This document shows positions 1-8,638 of a stretch of DNA of 64,000 bases, piece after piece. How positions within the stretch are numbered: the stretch's first letter is position 1; every line of letters begins with the position of its first letter. Both the position numbers and the translations under genes were made by a program. The DNA comes from Kurthia gibsonii (GTDB lineage Bacteria; Bacillota; Bacilli; Bacillales_A; Planococcaceae), in contig NZ_BJOB01000003.1 of the NCBI RefSeq assembly GCF_006539985.1, forward strand, positions 47,827 through 111,826, in the 5' to 3' direction. The notes under the pieces were generated by a model, which saw only the letters and a list, made by a program, of their open reading frames with translations, was not told the origin of the DNA and ran no database searches.

Positions 1-851
1 CAGTATCTGCGATTGCAAATGACGGTAAAATGATGCAACCATATGTTATTCAAAAAATTGTAAATCCAACCACAAAAAAAGTTGTGAAAGAAAACAAGCC
101 TAAAGTAAAAAGCTCACCTGTATCAGCAGATACAGCGAAAGAAGTGAGACGTATCTTAGCGACGACTATAACTTCAGAAAAAGGAACAGCGCAGAAGTTT
201 GCAAGTACTGATTATGAAGTTTCTGGGAAGACAGGGACAGCACAAGTAGCTAACTCCTCTGGAGGCTATTCATGGGGGAAAAATCAATTTTTATATTCTT
301 TCTTAGGTATGGCACCTGCGAAAGACCCGAAATTGGTCATGTATGTAGCAGTGAAGAAGCCAAAATTGAAGGTAACAGAAGGGGGATCAGAACCAACTTC
401 TAAAATTTTCAATGCAGTTATGGAAAGTAGCTTAAAATATTTAAATGTAGGTACAACGAAACAGAAAAAAAATGATTCTGTAAAAATAGCAGATTATGCA
501 CAACAAGAAACAAACGCAGCAACATCAGCTATTACAAAAGAAGGGTTTGTCCCGGTTGTTATTGGAGATGGTTTAGCTGTAGCAGAACAATATCCACAAA
601 AAAATACGCCACTTTTAAAAGGTAACAAAATATTCTTGAAAACATATGGAGATGTAACGCTACCAGACTTTAAAGGATGGTCACTTCGAGATCTCCTTAC
701 TTTCAAAGAACTAAGTGGTCTTAACATTGAAATTAGTGGAAGTGGTTATGTACAGAAACAAAGCGTGCCCGCAGGAACGGTAGTAAAACCAAAACAAAAA
801 ATTAAAGTTCAGTTAAAGACCCCTCAAGAGCAATATAAGAAAACAAAATAA
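1..851 (+). CDS. pbpB: Division-specific class B penicillin-binding protein (PBP1/PBP2B type), C-terminal part
   Basis: Partial gene: the frame is open from the left edge (codons from position 3), so the N-terminus lies outside the window. The visible part starts with the NDGKMMQPY segment of the transpeptidase domain and holds the KTGT motif (SGKTGTAQ) that completes a penicillin-binding active site. After it come two C-terminal PASTA-like modules, roughly the last 110 residues (one starts near GFVPVVIGDG, one near VTLPDFKGWS). Two PASTA modules next to mraY fit the essential septal transpeptidase (B. subtilis PbpB, S. aureus PBP1) better than SpoVD, which has one. It would cross-link septal peptidoglycan outside the membrane. 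The next gene is mraY, not murE. I am confident of the family, less so of the exact paralogue. Confidence 0.88.
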   Translation, partial: VSAIANDGKMMQPYVIQKIVNPTTKKVVKENKPKVKSSPVSADTAKEVRRILATTITSEKGTAQKFASTDYEVSGKTGTAQVANSSGGYSWGKNQFLYSFLGMAPAKDPKLVMYVAVKKPKLKVTEGGSEPTSKIFNAVMESSLKYLNVGTTKQKKNDSVKIADYAQQETNAATSAITKEGFVPVVIGDGLAVAEQYPQKNTPLLKGNKIFLKTYGDVTLPDFKGWSLRDLLTFKELSGLNIEISGSGYVQKQSVPAGTVVKPKQKIKVQLKTPQEQYKKTK

Positions 852-999
852 TGTAGAAGCTAAAAGGAATCACTTTTCGTCAAATGAATTCTGCAAAACA
901 CATGAAAAAAACAAGGTTTTAAGCCATTTGACCTTTAAATTTCAATGTGAAACTACTATGATAGAACATGTACTTAAACGTAATTAAAGGAGAATTAGA

Positions 1000-1971
1000 A
1001 TGACAATTTCAATCATGCTAATTACTTTATTTGCAGGTTTTTTATTCTCTGCAATTATTGGACCATTAGCAATCCCGTTTTTAAGACGTATGAAGTTCGG
1101 ACAAAGTATTCGTGAAGAAGGTCCGCAATCTCATATGAAGAAGCAAGGAACACCAACTATGGGAGGCGTTATCTTCCTATTTTCAATTGTAATCTCAACA
1201 TTTGGTGTAAGTATTTATTATGGCGAATTTACCGTACAATCCGTTGTGCTACTAATCGTATTACTTGGTTTTGGTATTGTTGGATTTTTAGACGATGGAT
1301 TGAAAATTATTTTTAAAAGAAATTTAGGTTTAACATCACTTCAAAAGTTAATCGCTCAAATCGTTATTTCAGTATTAGCCTATTTCTTATTAAAAGGAAC
1401 TGGCTTTGCAAATGAATTATCAGTACCTTATACAGAGATCGTATTAAACTTTGGTACGTTTTATATTTTATTTATGGTATTTTGGTTAGTTGGATTCTCA
1501 AATGCTGTGAATCTAACAGACGGATTAGATGGTTTGGTAGCAGGTACAGGTGCAATAGCCTTTGCAGCTTTTGGTGTAATTGCTTATGTACAAGACCAAA
1601 CAGACTTATCGATCTTCTCTTTTGCAGTGGCGGGAGCGTTGTTAGGATTTCTAATATTTAATAAAAACCCTGCCAAAGTATTTATGGGGGATACAGGTTC
1701 ACTGGCACTTGGTGGTGCGCTTGGAATTGTATCGATTTTAACTCATCAAGAGTTATTACTTTTATTAATTGGTTTAGTGTTTGTAGTTGAAACAGCCTCT
1801 GTTATGTTACAAGTTGGAAGTTTTAAAATTCGTAAAAAACGTATTTTCAAAATGGCTCCAATTCATCATCACTTTGAATTATCAGGTTGGTCAGAACAGC
1901 GTGTTGTTGTGACATTCTGGGTTGTCGGAATCATTTGTGCGTTAATTGCAGTGCTACCGGAGGTTTTATAG
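1000..1971 (+). CDS. mraY: Phospho-N-acetylmuramoyl-pentapeptide transferase MraY
   Basis: Integral membrane enzyme that moves phospho-MurNAc-pentapeptide from UDP to undecaprenyl phosphate, making lipid I. The 323 residues are a usual length and almost wholly hydrophobic helices. Family signatures are in place: the Asp-Asp pair at 98-99, NLTDGLDGL around 171-179, MGDTGS at 229-234 and the MAPIHHHFE triple histidine at 289-291. The ATG has a Shine-Dalgarno site (AAAGGAG) about 8 nt upstream. A 148-nt gap separates it from the PBP gene, and murD follows at once. The gap holds only weak promoter-like sequence. Confidence 0.97.
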   Translation: MTISIMLITLFAGFLFSAIIGPLAIPFLRRMKFGQSIREEGPQSHMKKQGTPTMGGVIFLFSIVISTFGVSIYYGEFTVQSVVLLIVLLGFGIVGFLDDGLKIIFKRNLGLTSLQKLIAQIVISVLAYFLLKGTGFANELSVPYTEIVLNFGTFYILFMVFWLVGFSNAVNLTDGLDGLVAGTGAIAFAAFGVIAYVQDQTDLSIFSFAVAGALLGFLIFNKNPAKVFMGDTGSLALGGALGIVSILTHQELLLLLIGLVFVVETASVMLQVGSFKIRKKRIFKMAPIHHHFELSGWSEQRVVVTFWVVGIICALIAVLPEVL

Positions 1972-1972
1972 C

Positions 1973-3331
1973 ATGAAAATGGTTGAATCGATGAAAGATA
2001 AAAAAGTACTTGTACTTGGCCTTGCTAAAAGTGGGGTAGCCGCTGCGAAACTTCTTCACAAGTTAGGTGCTTTTGTAACAGTAAATGACGCAAAGCCTTT
2101 TGAAGAAAATCAAGATGCGCAATTATTATTGCAACATGGTATTACAGTTATTTGTGGACATCACCCAAAGGACATACTTGATGATGGTTTTGAATTAGTC
2201 GTTAAAAATCCAGGTATCCCATATACAAACCCAATCATAGAAGATGCATTAATGCGTAAATTACCTGTTTGGACAGAGGTTGAGCTCGCTTATCGTATAA
2301 GCGAGGCGCCTATGATTGGTATTACTGGCTCAAATGGCAAAACAACAACCACTTCTTTATTATTTGAAGTATTAAAAGAAGGGAATTTACATCCATTAAT
2401 TGCTGGGAATATTGGTACAGTTGCTTGTGGTGTTACAGCAGAAGCGACAAAAGATGAAGTGGTTGTAACAGAATTATCTTCTTTTCAATTAATGGGTACA
2501 GAGCAATTCAAGCCGAAAATCGCTATTTGGACAAATTTATTTGAAGCACATATTGATTACCACGGTACGATGGAAGACTATGCAAAAGCAAAATTTAATG
2601 TAACGCGTAATCAAGACGAAAGTGACTACCTGATTTATAATGCGGATCAAGAGATTGTTGTAAATGAAGTAATGGCTTCTAAAGCTACAAAAATTCCATT
2701 TTCATCTACCCGTATTTTAAAAGATGGTATTAGTGCAGATGATGAAATGATTTATTGGATGGGTGAACCTTATTTAGAACGCTCTGTAATTGCATTACCA
2801 GGTAAACATAATTTAGAGAACGTACTTTGTGTAGTAGCAACAGCTATTTTAATGGCGTGTCCAAAAGAAGCATTAACACACGTGCTGCAAACTTTTGCAG
2901 GTGTAGAGCATCGCACACAATTTGTTGGTATGTATAATGGACGGAAATTTTATAATGATTCCAAAGCAACGAATACATTAGCAACAAAAAGTGCCCTTTC
3001 AGCTTTCCATACACCAATCATTCTTCTAGCAGGCGGACTGGATCGAGGGCATTCATTCGAAGCCCTACGACCATATATGAATAATGTAAAGGCTGTAGTT
3101 GTATCCGGTGAAACAAAAGAGCGATTTGCTGAATTTGCAAACTCTTGTGGTGTATCGGTAATTGAAACAGCTGAAATTATGGAAGATGCTGTGCCAAAAG
3201 CATACGCGTTATCTGAAGAAGGAGATACCATTTTATTATCTCCCTCATGTGCGAGTTGGGATCAGTATCCAAGTTTTGAAAATCGCGGCGAACGTTTTGT
3301 TGAAGCGGTAAAAAAATTAAAAGTAAATTAA
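1973..3331 (+). CDS. murD: UDP-N-acetylmuramoylalanine--D-glutamate ligase MurD
   Basis: Cytoplasmic Mur ligase adding D-glutamate to UDP-MurNAc-L-Ala with ATP. It has an N-terminal Rossmann part (KKVLVLGLAKSG), the Mur-ligase P-loop GITGSNGKTTT at about residue 116, LSSFQL in the central domain and the C-terminal SPSCASWDQYPSFENRGERF block. I start it at ATG 1973, eight nt after GGAGG at 1959-1963, giving 452 residues, close to B. subtilis MurD. The frame is open further upstream into mraY but lacks a better site there. divIB follows 12 bp after the stop; spoVE, murG and murB, which lie here in B. subtilis, are absent. Confidence 0.97.
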   Translation: MKMVESMKDKKVLVLGLAKSGVAAAKLLHKLGAFVTVNDAKPFEENQDAQLLLQHGITVICGHHPKDILDDGFELVVKNPGIPYTNPIIEDALMRKLPVWTEVELAYRISEAPMIGITGSNGKTTTTSLLFEVLKEGNLHPLIAGNIGTVACGVTAEATKDEVVVTELSSFQLMGTEQFKPKIAIWTNLFEAHIDYHGTMEDYAKAKFNVTRNQDESDYLIYNADQEIVVNEVMASKATKIPFSSTRILKDGISADDEMIYWMGEPYLERSVIALPGKHNLENVLCVVATAILMACPKEALTHVLQTFAGVEHRTQFVGMYNGRKFYNDSKATNTLATKSALSAFHTPIILLAGGLDRGHSFEALRPYMNNVKAVVVSGETKERFAEFANSCGVSVIETAEIMEDAVPKAYALSEEGDTILLSPSCASWDQYPSFENRGERFVEAVKKLKVN

Positions 3332-3343
3332 GGAAGTGAGACA

Positions 3344-4093
3344 ATGCAAAAAATAATTGAATTAAAAGAGCATCAAAGTGCGATTATTGAGCGAAGAAAA
3401 AAACAGAAAAAACGTAATATAATCACACTATTCATTATTCTCGGCATTGTCTTACTTATTTTAGTGTATGTGCAATCACCATTAAGTCATATTTCAAAAG
3501 TAACTATAAAAGGGAATCATTTTGAAACAAATCAATATTACATAGAAAAAAGTGGATTAACTGTTGGAGATTCATTGTGGGGATTTAAAAAAGATCAAGT
3601 AGTACAAAATTTAGAAAAGCTAGATTTTGTAAAACAAGTAACAGTCGAAAGAAAATGGTTAAATAGCGTAGCGATTAAAATAAAAGAGAATCGACGAGTA
3701 GCTATTCTAAGAACGAGTAATGCACAATATTATGTACTTGAAAACGGTGAACTGTTACCTGGTAGAATTAAACCGAAAAGTTATGAGTTGCCTATTTTCT
3801 TAAATTTACATGATGAAAAGCAACGCAAAGAACTAGCGAAACAATTAATGCAATTGTCGCCAGATTTATTGCAAATGATTTCTCAAATTGAACCAGCACC
3901 TACAAAATCAAATCCAGAATTATTAAAGATGTATATGAATGATGGATTTGAAGTGCGAATTGATATTCCAAAGATTGCATCAAAAATGAAGTACTATCCT
4001 TCAATTATTGCGCAATTAAATCAAAATAAAAAAGGTGTTATTCATTTGGAGATTGGTGGCTATTATAATTCTTTTAAATTAGAATATAAATAG
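3344..4093 (+). CDS. divIB: Cell-division protein DivIB/FtsQ
   Basis: Bitopic divisome protein. A basic cytoplasmic head rich in Lys and Arg (residues 1-22) precedes one transmembrane helix (about 24-44). A POTRA domain follows (about 46-115, ISKVTIKGNHFETNQYYIEK), then the FtsQ/DivIB beta domain. Length is 249 residues, near the family norm. It stabilises the FtsL-DivIC part of the divisome outside the membrane. Start is ATG with GGAAGTGAG upstream. It closes the mraY-murD-divIB run; a 313-bp gap with promoters follows before ftsA. Confidence 0.92.
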   Translation: MQKIIELKEHQSAIIERRKKQKKRNIITLFIILGIVLLILVYVQSPLSHISKVTIKGNHFETNQYYIEKSGLTVGDSLWGFKKDQVVQNLEKLDFVKQVTVERKWLNSVAIKIKENRRVAILRTSNAQYYVLENGELLPGRIKPKSYELPIFLNLHDEKQRKELAKQLMQLSPDLLQMISQIEPAPTKSNPELLKMYMNDGFEVRIDIPKIASKMKYYPSIIAQLNQNKKGVIHLEIGGYYNSFKLEYK

Positions 4094-4209
4094 ACTACCT
4101 ATCCAGAATATCTTTTTTTAAAAATCTATGGAATAATATGAGTAACCTAAAAATTATTTTTCTATAAGTATGTATAAAAGAGTTTTTTAGGGTACAGAGT
4201 AGTGGTGCT

Positions 4210-4237
4210 TTGTCTTAATGTATGTGTTAGATATAAA
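4210..4237 (+). promoter_or_regulatory. Candidate distal promoter for ftsAZ
   Basis: TTGTCT at 4210-4215, a 16-nt spacer, then TATAAA at 4232-4237. Moderate SigA-type match, about 170 nt ahead of the ftsA start. Confidence 0.45.
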
Positions 4238-4342
4238 GTACAATCTTCAGCATAAGTTAGTGCTAGGGTTTAAGTCGTATTTGTTTTTATTTGTTTAATC
4301 GACAAAAACCCTAATAATGTGGTAAAAAATCCTAAAGTTATT

Positions 4343-4371
4343 TAGACAAATATAGCAATATACAATAAAAT
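4343..4371 (+). promoter_or_regulatory. Candidate proximal promoter for ftsAZ
   Basis: TAGACA at 4343-4348 and TAAAAT at 4366-4371 are separated by 17 nt. Each hexamer matches the SigA consensus at five of six bases. The implied start lies about 30 nt before the ftsA codon. Confidence 0.6.
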
Positions 4372-4406
4372 ATAAACTAAAGAGAAATAAGAGGAGGTGC
4401 TATTCA

Positions 4407-5696
4407 TTGAGTCAGTCAGAATTGTTTGTTTCATTAGACATTGGTTCAAGTTCTGTGAAATGTATCATTGGTGAAGTTGTAGACCATACAACTATCCATA
4501 TGATTGGTGTAGGTAAAGAGAAATCTTCTGGAATTAAAAAAGGAAGTATCGTCGATATTGATGCAGCAGGTCAATCGATTCGAAAAGCCATTAACCAAGC
4601 CGAACGCATGCTAGGTATTAGCGTTAAAAAAGTTGTAGTAGGTATTCCAGCAAATCAAGTAGCACTTCAAAAAGTAAAAGGTGTCGTTGCGATTAGTAAC
4701 GATAATCGTGAAATTACAGATGAAGATTTAGATCGAGTAATGGAATCTGCAGAGTCAATGGTAGGAGCACATGGTCATACAAGAGTGGAGCTTATTCCAG
4801 AGCAGTTTATTGTTGATAATTTGCCAGAGATTAGCGACCCACGTGGTATGTTAGGAATTCGTTTAGAGATGGATGCTACAGTTGCAACATCTCCAGATAC
4901 GTATTTACATAATATCGTACGATGTGTAGAAAGAACTGGAGTTGAAATCCAACAAATTTATTTACAGCCACATGTATCAGGTTATTATGCATTGACAGAA
5001 GATGAAAAGTCACGTGGCACATTATTTATTGATATGGGTGCAGATACAACAACAATCGGTGTTTATAAAGACAGTCGCTTTACGAATGTTGCGATGATTC
5101 CAATTGGTGGCGAAAATATTACAAAAGATTTGTCAATTATTTTAAAAACATCAATGGAACAAGCAGAGAAAATCAAAAAAGATTATGGTCATGCGTTTTA
5201 CGATACAGCTTCTGACCATGAAATGTTTACAGTGCCAATCATTGGAACAGATTCTAAAGAGCAGTATAGCCAACGATTTATTTCAGAGATTATTGGAGCT
5301 CGTGTAGAAGAAATTTTTGACTTAATTTTAGACGAACTATATGCACAGCAAGTAGAAGATTTACCAGGTGGTGTCGTTATTACTGGTGGTGTGGCAAAGC
5401 TAGAAGGCTTACAAGAGTTAGCAACAGAGAAATTACAATCAAGCGTTCGATTATATACACCAACTCAAATTGGTGCGCGCGATCCTGAGCTATCGGGAGC
5501 AGTTAGTTTGATTCGTTATGCTTATAAAGATAGTGAATTTTATAATGATTACTCTGAAGAAATGTCAATCGAGGTTCCAGAACCAGAAGAACCACGTAAA
5601 GAACGCAAAGCTAAAGAGTATGATGACGAAGAAGCACCACCTAAAGAAGGTATTGTTGGTAAATTGAAGCGACTTGTAAATAATCTAATCGAGTAA
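4407..5696 (+). CDS. ftsA: Cell-division protein FtsA (actin-like membrane anchor of FtsZ)
   Basis: Actin-fold ATPase that ties FtsZ filaments to the membrane. It opens with LFVSLDIGSSSVKC (phosphate 1), has LFIDMGADTTTIGVY (phosphate 2) near residue 205 and GGVVITGGVAKLEG (adenosine loop) near 320. The extreme C-terminus, GIVGKLKRLVNNLIE, is the expected amphipathic targeting helix, joined by an acidic linker. Start is TTG 4407, seven nt after GAGGAGGTG; the protein then begins MSQSELFVS as in relatives, and no ATG fits. 429 residues. ftsZ follows 57 nt later and is probably co-transcribed. Confidence 0.96.
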   Translation: MSQSELFVSLDIGSSSVKCIIGEVVDHTTIHMIGVGKEKSSGIKKGSIVDIDAAGQSIRKAINQAERMLGISVKKVVVGIPANQVALQKVKGVVAISNDNREITDEDLDRVMESAESMVGAHGHTRVELIPEQFIVDNLPEISDPRGMLGIRLEMDATVATSPDTYLHNIVRCVERTGVEIQQIYLQPHVSGYYALTEDEKSRGTLFIDMGADTTTIGVYKDSRFTNVAMIPIGGENITKDLSIILKTSMEQAEKIKKDYGHAFYDTASDHEMFTVPIIGTDSKEQYSQRFISEIIGARVEEIFDLILDELYAQQVEDLPGGVVITGGVAKLEGLQELATEKLQSSVRLYTPTQIGARDPELSGAVSLIRYAYKDSEFYNDYSEEMSIEVPEPEEPRKERKAKEYDDEEAPPKEGIVGKLKRLVNNLIE

Positions 5697-5753
5697 AGAT
5701 AGAGAAACGAACTGAATATTTCTACAAAGATAAGCAAAAGAGGAGGAAATGGC

Positions 5754-6902
5754 ATGTTAGAATTTGATACAAATGATGATGCACTAGCCGTAATTAAAGT
5801 AATTGGTGTTGGCGGTGGTGGTAATAATGCTGTAAATCGTATGATTGAGCATGGTGTTCAAGGTGTAGAATTTATTGCTGTTAATACAGATGCACAAGCA
5901 TTAAAGCTATCAAGTGCTGAAATAAAATTACAAATCGGTGCTAAATCAACACGTGGATTAGGTGCAGGTGCTAACCCAGAAGTTGGTAAAAAAGCAGCGG
6001 AAGAAAGTAAAGAACAATTAGAAGAAGCATTAGCTGGAGCAGATATGGTATTTGTTACTGCTGGAATGGGCGGTGGTACAGGTACTGGTGCGGCACCTGT
6101 TATTGCACAAATCGCTCGCGATTTAGGCGCTTTAACAGTAGGTGTTGTTACACGTCCATTTACATTCGAAGGTCGTAAACGCCAATCACAAGCATTAGCT
6201 GGTACACAAGCAATGAAAGAAGCGGTAGATACATTAATCGTTATTCCAAATGATCGCTTATTAGAAATTGTTGATAAGAGTACACCAATGCTTGAAGCAT
6301 TCCGCGAAGCTGATAATGTACTTCGTCAAGGGGTTCAAGGTATTTCGGATTTAATCGCTGTACCAGGTTTAATTAACTTAGACTTTGCAGACGTAAAAAC
6401 GATTATGTCTAATAAGGGCTCAGCATTAATGGGTATCGGTGTAGCCTCGGGTGAAACACGCGCTGTAGAAGCGGCGAAAAAAGCTATCTCAAGTCCGTTA
6501 CTTGAAACATCCATTACAGGTGCAAAAGGTGTTCTAATGAATATTACGGGTGGAGCAAGTTTAAGTCTGTTTGAAGTACAGGAAGCGGCAGCAATCGTTG
6601 CGTCTGCATCAGACGAAGATGTTAATATTATCTTCGGTTCTGTTATTAATGATGACTTAAAAGATGAGATTGTTGTGACAGTTATTGCAACAGATTTTAA
6701 TGAAGCAGCTGTTGTGCCAGATCCACGCCAAATGATGCGTCCGGGTCTGAATCAGACTGCGCGCCCACAACAAGTACAACAGTCCCCTCAACCAGTACAA
6801 CAACCGGTTCAAGAAGAGACAGCAACAACTTCAAATAATACGATGTCTGAAGATACGTATGAAATCCCGGCATTCTTAAGAAATCGTAAAAATCGCCGAT
6901 AA
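5754..6902 (+). CDS. ftsZ: Cell-division GTPase FtsZ
   Basis: Tubulin-like GTPase that builds the Z ring. The GTP-binding [10 protein letters not shown] signature lies near residues 105-114, after [15 protein letters not shown] at the N-terminus. The catalytic T7 loop is in the [11 protein letters not shown] segment. A Gln/Pro-rich linker (about 318-365) leads to [13 protein letters not shown], the conserved C-terminal peptide that binds FtsA, SepF and others. 382 residues, normal. Strong Shine-Dalgarno GAGGAGG before ATG. A terminator follows directly, where spore-formers carry spoIIGA-sigE-sigG. Confidence 0.98.
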   Translation: MLEFDTNDDALAVIKVIGVGGGGNNAVNRMIEHGVQGVEFIAVNTDAQALKLSSAEIKLQIGAKSTRGLGAGANPEVGKKAAEESKEQLEEALAGADMVFVTAGMGGGTGTGAAPVIAQIARDLGALTVGVVTRPFTFEGRKRQSQALAGTQAMKEAVDTLIVIPNDRLLEIVDKSTPMLEAFREADNVLRQGVQGISDLIAVPGLINLDFADVKTIMSNKGSALMGIGVASGETRAVEAAKKAISSPLLETSITGAKGVLMNITGGASLSLFEVQEAAAIVASASDEDVNIIFGSVINDDLKDEIVVTVIATDFNEAAVVPDPRQMMRPGLNQTARPQQVQQSPQPVQQPVQEETATTSNNTMSEDTYEIPAFLRNRKNRR

Positions 6903-6927
6903 AATAATATAGGTGAGTATCATTTTG

Positions 6928-6966
6928 AGCCAACAAGTGTTGCACACTAACATTTGTTGGCTTTTA
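6928..6966 (+). terminator. Intrinsic terminator after ftsZ
   Basis: Inverted repeat AGCCAACAAGTG / CATTTGTTGGCT (12-bp stem, one G-T pair) followed by a T-rich tract. It ends the ftsAZ unit. Confidence 0.85.
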
Positions 6967-7007
6967 TTACAAGCACATAACAGTGTAGACATGTAGGGTG
7001 CTATTCA

Positions 7008-7036
7008 TTGAAATCTCTTTATATGCTTGATACAAT
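7008..7036 (+). promoter_or_regulatory. Promoter for ylmE-sepF-ylmG
   Basis: TTGAAA at 7008-7013, 17-nt spacer, TACAAT at 7031-7036: close SigA match, 35 nt before ylmE and just downstream of the ftsZ terminator. Confidence 0.7.
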
Positions 7037-7071
7037 GAGACTATAAGTAACTTTGAAAAGTTGGGAAGAAT

Positions 7072-7764
7072 ATGAAAACAATTACAGAGAATCTAAAAAA
7101 TATTCAACAACATATAATAGACGCAGCTGAAAAAGCACAGCGTAATACCGAGGATGTTCAAATTATTGCAGTTACAAAACAAGTATCAATTGAACGCGCG
7201 CAAGAAGCAATTAGCAATGGTTTGCGACATTTAGGTGAAAATCGCCCTGAAGGATTGATTGCTAAAGAAGAAGTAATTGGTAAACAAGCAATCTGGCATT
7301 ATATTGGTTCTTTACAAACTAGAAAAGTGCGTAAAGTAATTAATCAAATTGATTATTTACATTCATTAGATCGTCTTAGCTTAGCAGAAGAAATTGAAAA
7401 AAGAGCAAATCAAGTAGTAAAGTGTTTCGTACAGGTCAATGTTTCAGAAGAAGAAGCTAAGCATGGTTTAAGTGTAGAAGAAACGATTCCATTTATTAAA
7501 GATTTAGCAGCGTATTCTAAAATTCAAATTGTAGGCTTAATGACGATGGCACCAAATACAGAGGACGAAGAAATTATTCGCTACACATTTAAGGGTTTAA
7601 AAAAATTACAACAACAAGTCGTAGATTTACAAATCCCGTATGCGCCATGTTCAGAACTTTCGATGGGTATGTCGAATGATTATGCAATTGCAATTGAAGA
7701 AGGTGCAACCTTTGTGAGAATTGGTACGGCTTTAGTTGGAAGTGAAGGAAGTGTTTCAGAGTGA
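7072..7764 (+). CDS. ylmE: Pyridoxal-phosphate homeostasis protein YlmE (YggS/PLPBP family)
   Basis: Single-domain PLP-binding TIM-barrel protein, 230 residues. The expected PLP lysine is K36 in IIAVTKQVS. Other family blocks are HLGENRPEG, WHYIGSLQTRKVR, QVNVSEEEAKHG, MTMAP and ELSMGMSNDY (phosphate site). Members buffer free PLP and affect amino-acid and keto-acid pools; no catalytic reaction is established. The neighbour ylmD/pgeF seen in B. subtilis is absent. The stop overlaps the sepF start as GTGA, so the two are translationally linked. Confidence 0.93.
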   Translation: MKTITENLKNIQQHIIDAAEKAQRNTEDVQIIAVTKQVSIERAQEAISNGLRHLGENRPEGLIAKEEVIGKQAIWHYIGSLQTRKVRKVINQIDYLHSLDRLSLAEEIEKRANQVVKCFVQVNVSEEEAKHGLSVEETIPFIKDLAAYSKIQIVGLMTMAPNTEDEEIIRYTFKGLKKLQQQVVDLQIPYAPCSELSMGMSNDYAIAIEEGATFVRIGTALVGSEGSVSE

Positions 7765-8282
7765 AAATGAAAAATGTCGTTAAAAACTTTTTTAGACTAG
7801 ATGATGAAGAATTCTATGAAGAAGAGGAAACAACATCGACACAAGTAAAATCAAAACAACAACCAGAAGCACAACCACCTGTTCAAGAAGTATCAAAGAA
7901 TGCAATGGCGATTCCAAATCGACCACGTCCGAATAAGTCAAAAAAGCCGACAGCAGTACCAACTGTTATTGAAAATGAGCAGGTAGGCTCGATTCATAAC
8001 GTGGTGAGTTTTACACAAAAAACATCAAAAGTGATTTTATTTGAACCATTTTCTTATACAGAAGTAGAAAATATCGGAGACTGTTTAAAAAATAAACGAG
8101 CAGCAGTTGTAAATTTACAGCGTATTGATAAAGTACAAGGAAGTCGTATGATTGATTTTCTAAGTGGTGTCATTTTCGCTTTAAATGGTGATATTAAACA
8201 AGTCGGTTCAAATATATTTTTATGCACACCTGATAATGTTGAAGTAGATGGGACTATTTCAAATTATCATTTTGATGATTAG
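7761..8282 (+). CDS. sepF: Cell-division protein SepF
   Basis: FtsZ-bundling membrane anchor. Residues 1-12 form the short N-terminal amphipathic membrane helix (MKMKNVVKNFFRL). An acidic then Gln/Pro-rich linker reaches to about residue 70, and a C-terminal SepF domain follows (VILFEPFSYTEVENIGDCL, AAVVNLQRID, RMIDFLSGVIFALNGDI). 173 residues. I use GTG 7761, nine nt after AAGGAAG and overlapping the ylmE stop; ATG 7767 would lie 15 nt from that site. It complements ftsA/ftsZ just upstream. Confidence 0.95.
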   Translation: MKMKNVVKNFFRLDDEEFYEEEETTSTQVKSKQQPEAQPPVQEVSKNAMAIPNRPRPNKSKKPTAVPTVIENEQVGSIHNVVSFTQKTSKVILFEPFSYTEVENIGDCLKNKRAAVVNLQRIDKVQGSRMIDFLSGVIFALNGDIKQVGSNIFLCTPDNVEVDGTISNYHFDD

Positions 8283-8294
8283 AGGAGATATTAC

Positions 8295-8555
8295 ATGTTA
8301 ATAAACGTAATTAATATCGCGTTTGAAATTTATTTTTATGTCATTATTGCTTATGTATTGATGTCATGGTTACCGGCATTACAAGAGTCTACTTTTGGTC
8401 AAGTGATTGGCAAGATTGTTGAACCTTATTTGGAAATTTTCAGAAAGATTATTCCACCGATTGGTATGATTGATATTTCACCAATTGTTGCAATCATCGC
8501 ACTGAATTTTATTCAACTTGGTGTAATCAAAGTATTGTTTTATCTAATGTATTAA
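8295..8555 (+). CDS. ylmG: YggT-family membrane protein YlmG
   Basis: Small 86-residue integral membrane protein with two hydrophobic helices (about 5-26 and 60-83). Between them is the family block with SWLPALQES and a PYLEIFRKIIPPIGMIDISPI segment. Bacterial and plastid relatives are tied to division-site or nucleoid placement, but the molecular role is not settled. Shine-Dalgarno AGAGGAGA is 7 nt before ATG. It follows sepF by 12 bp and precedes a terminator-like hairpin. Confidence 0.9.
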   Translation: MLINVINIAFEIYFYVIIAYVLMSWLPALQESTFGQVIGKIVEPYLEIFRKIIPPIGMIDISPIVAIIALNFIQLGVIKVLFYLMY

Positions 8556-8571
8556 ATAGAATGTTGAAGGG

Positions 8572-8627
8572 TGACCTTTTCACAGTATCGTTCGTAAGTC
8601 ACTATACTGAGAGAAGGTCATTTTTTT
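8572..8627 (+). terminator. Hairpin with T7 tract between ylmG and ylmH
   Basis: TGACCTT...CAGTAT pairs with ATACTG...AAGGTCA, with small internal mismatches, followed by seven T (8621-8627). It works on paper as an intrinsic terminator. The ylmH Shine-Dalgarno GAGGTG starts at the very next base, so an attenuator-like role is possible. Confidence 0.75.
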
Positions 8628-8638
8628 GAGGTGAAAAC

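Larger units (their letters stand above)
4094..4406 (+). other. 313-bp non-coding interval before ftsA
   Basis: AT-rich DNA with no credible gene. It holds two promoter-like sites (listed separately) and the ftsA ribosome-binding site. In B. subtilis this position carries ylxW, ylxX and sbp; none is seen here. I see no strong GC-rich terminator after divIB. Confidence 0.7.

Noticed and set aside
928..962. TTGACC...TATGAT as a promoter for mraY
   Set aside because: The spacer would be 23 nt, or 20 nt with TACTAT; too long for a normal SigA promoter.
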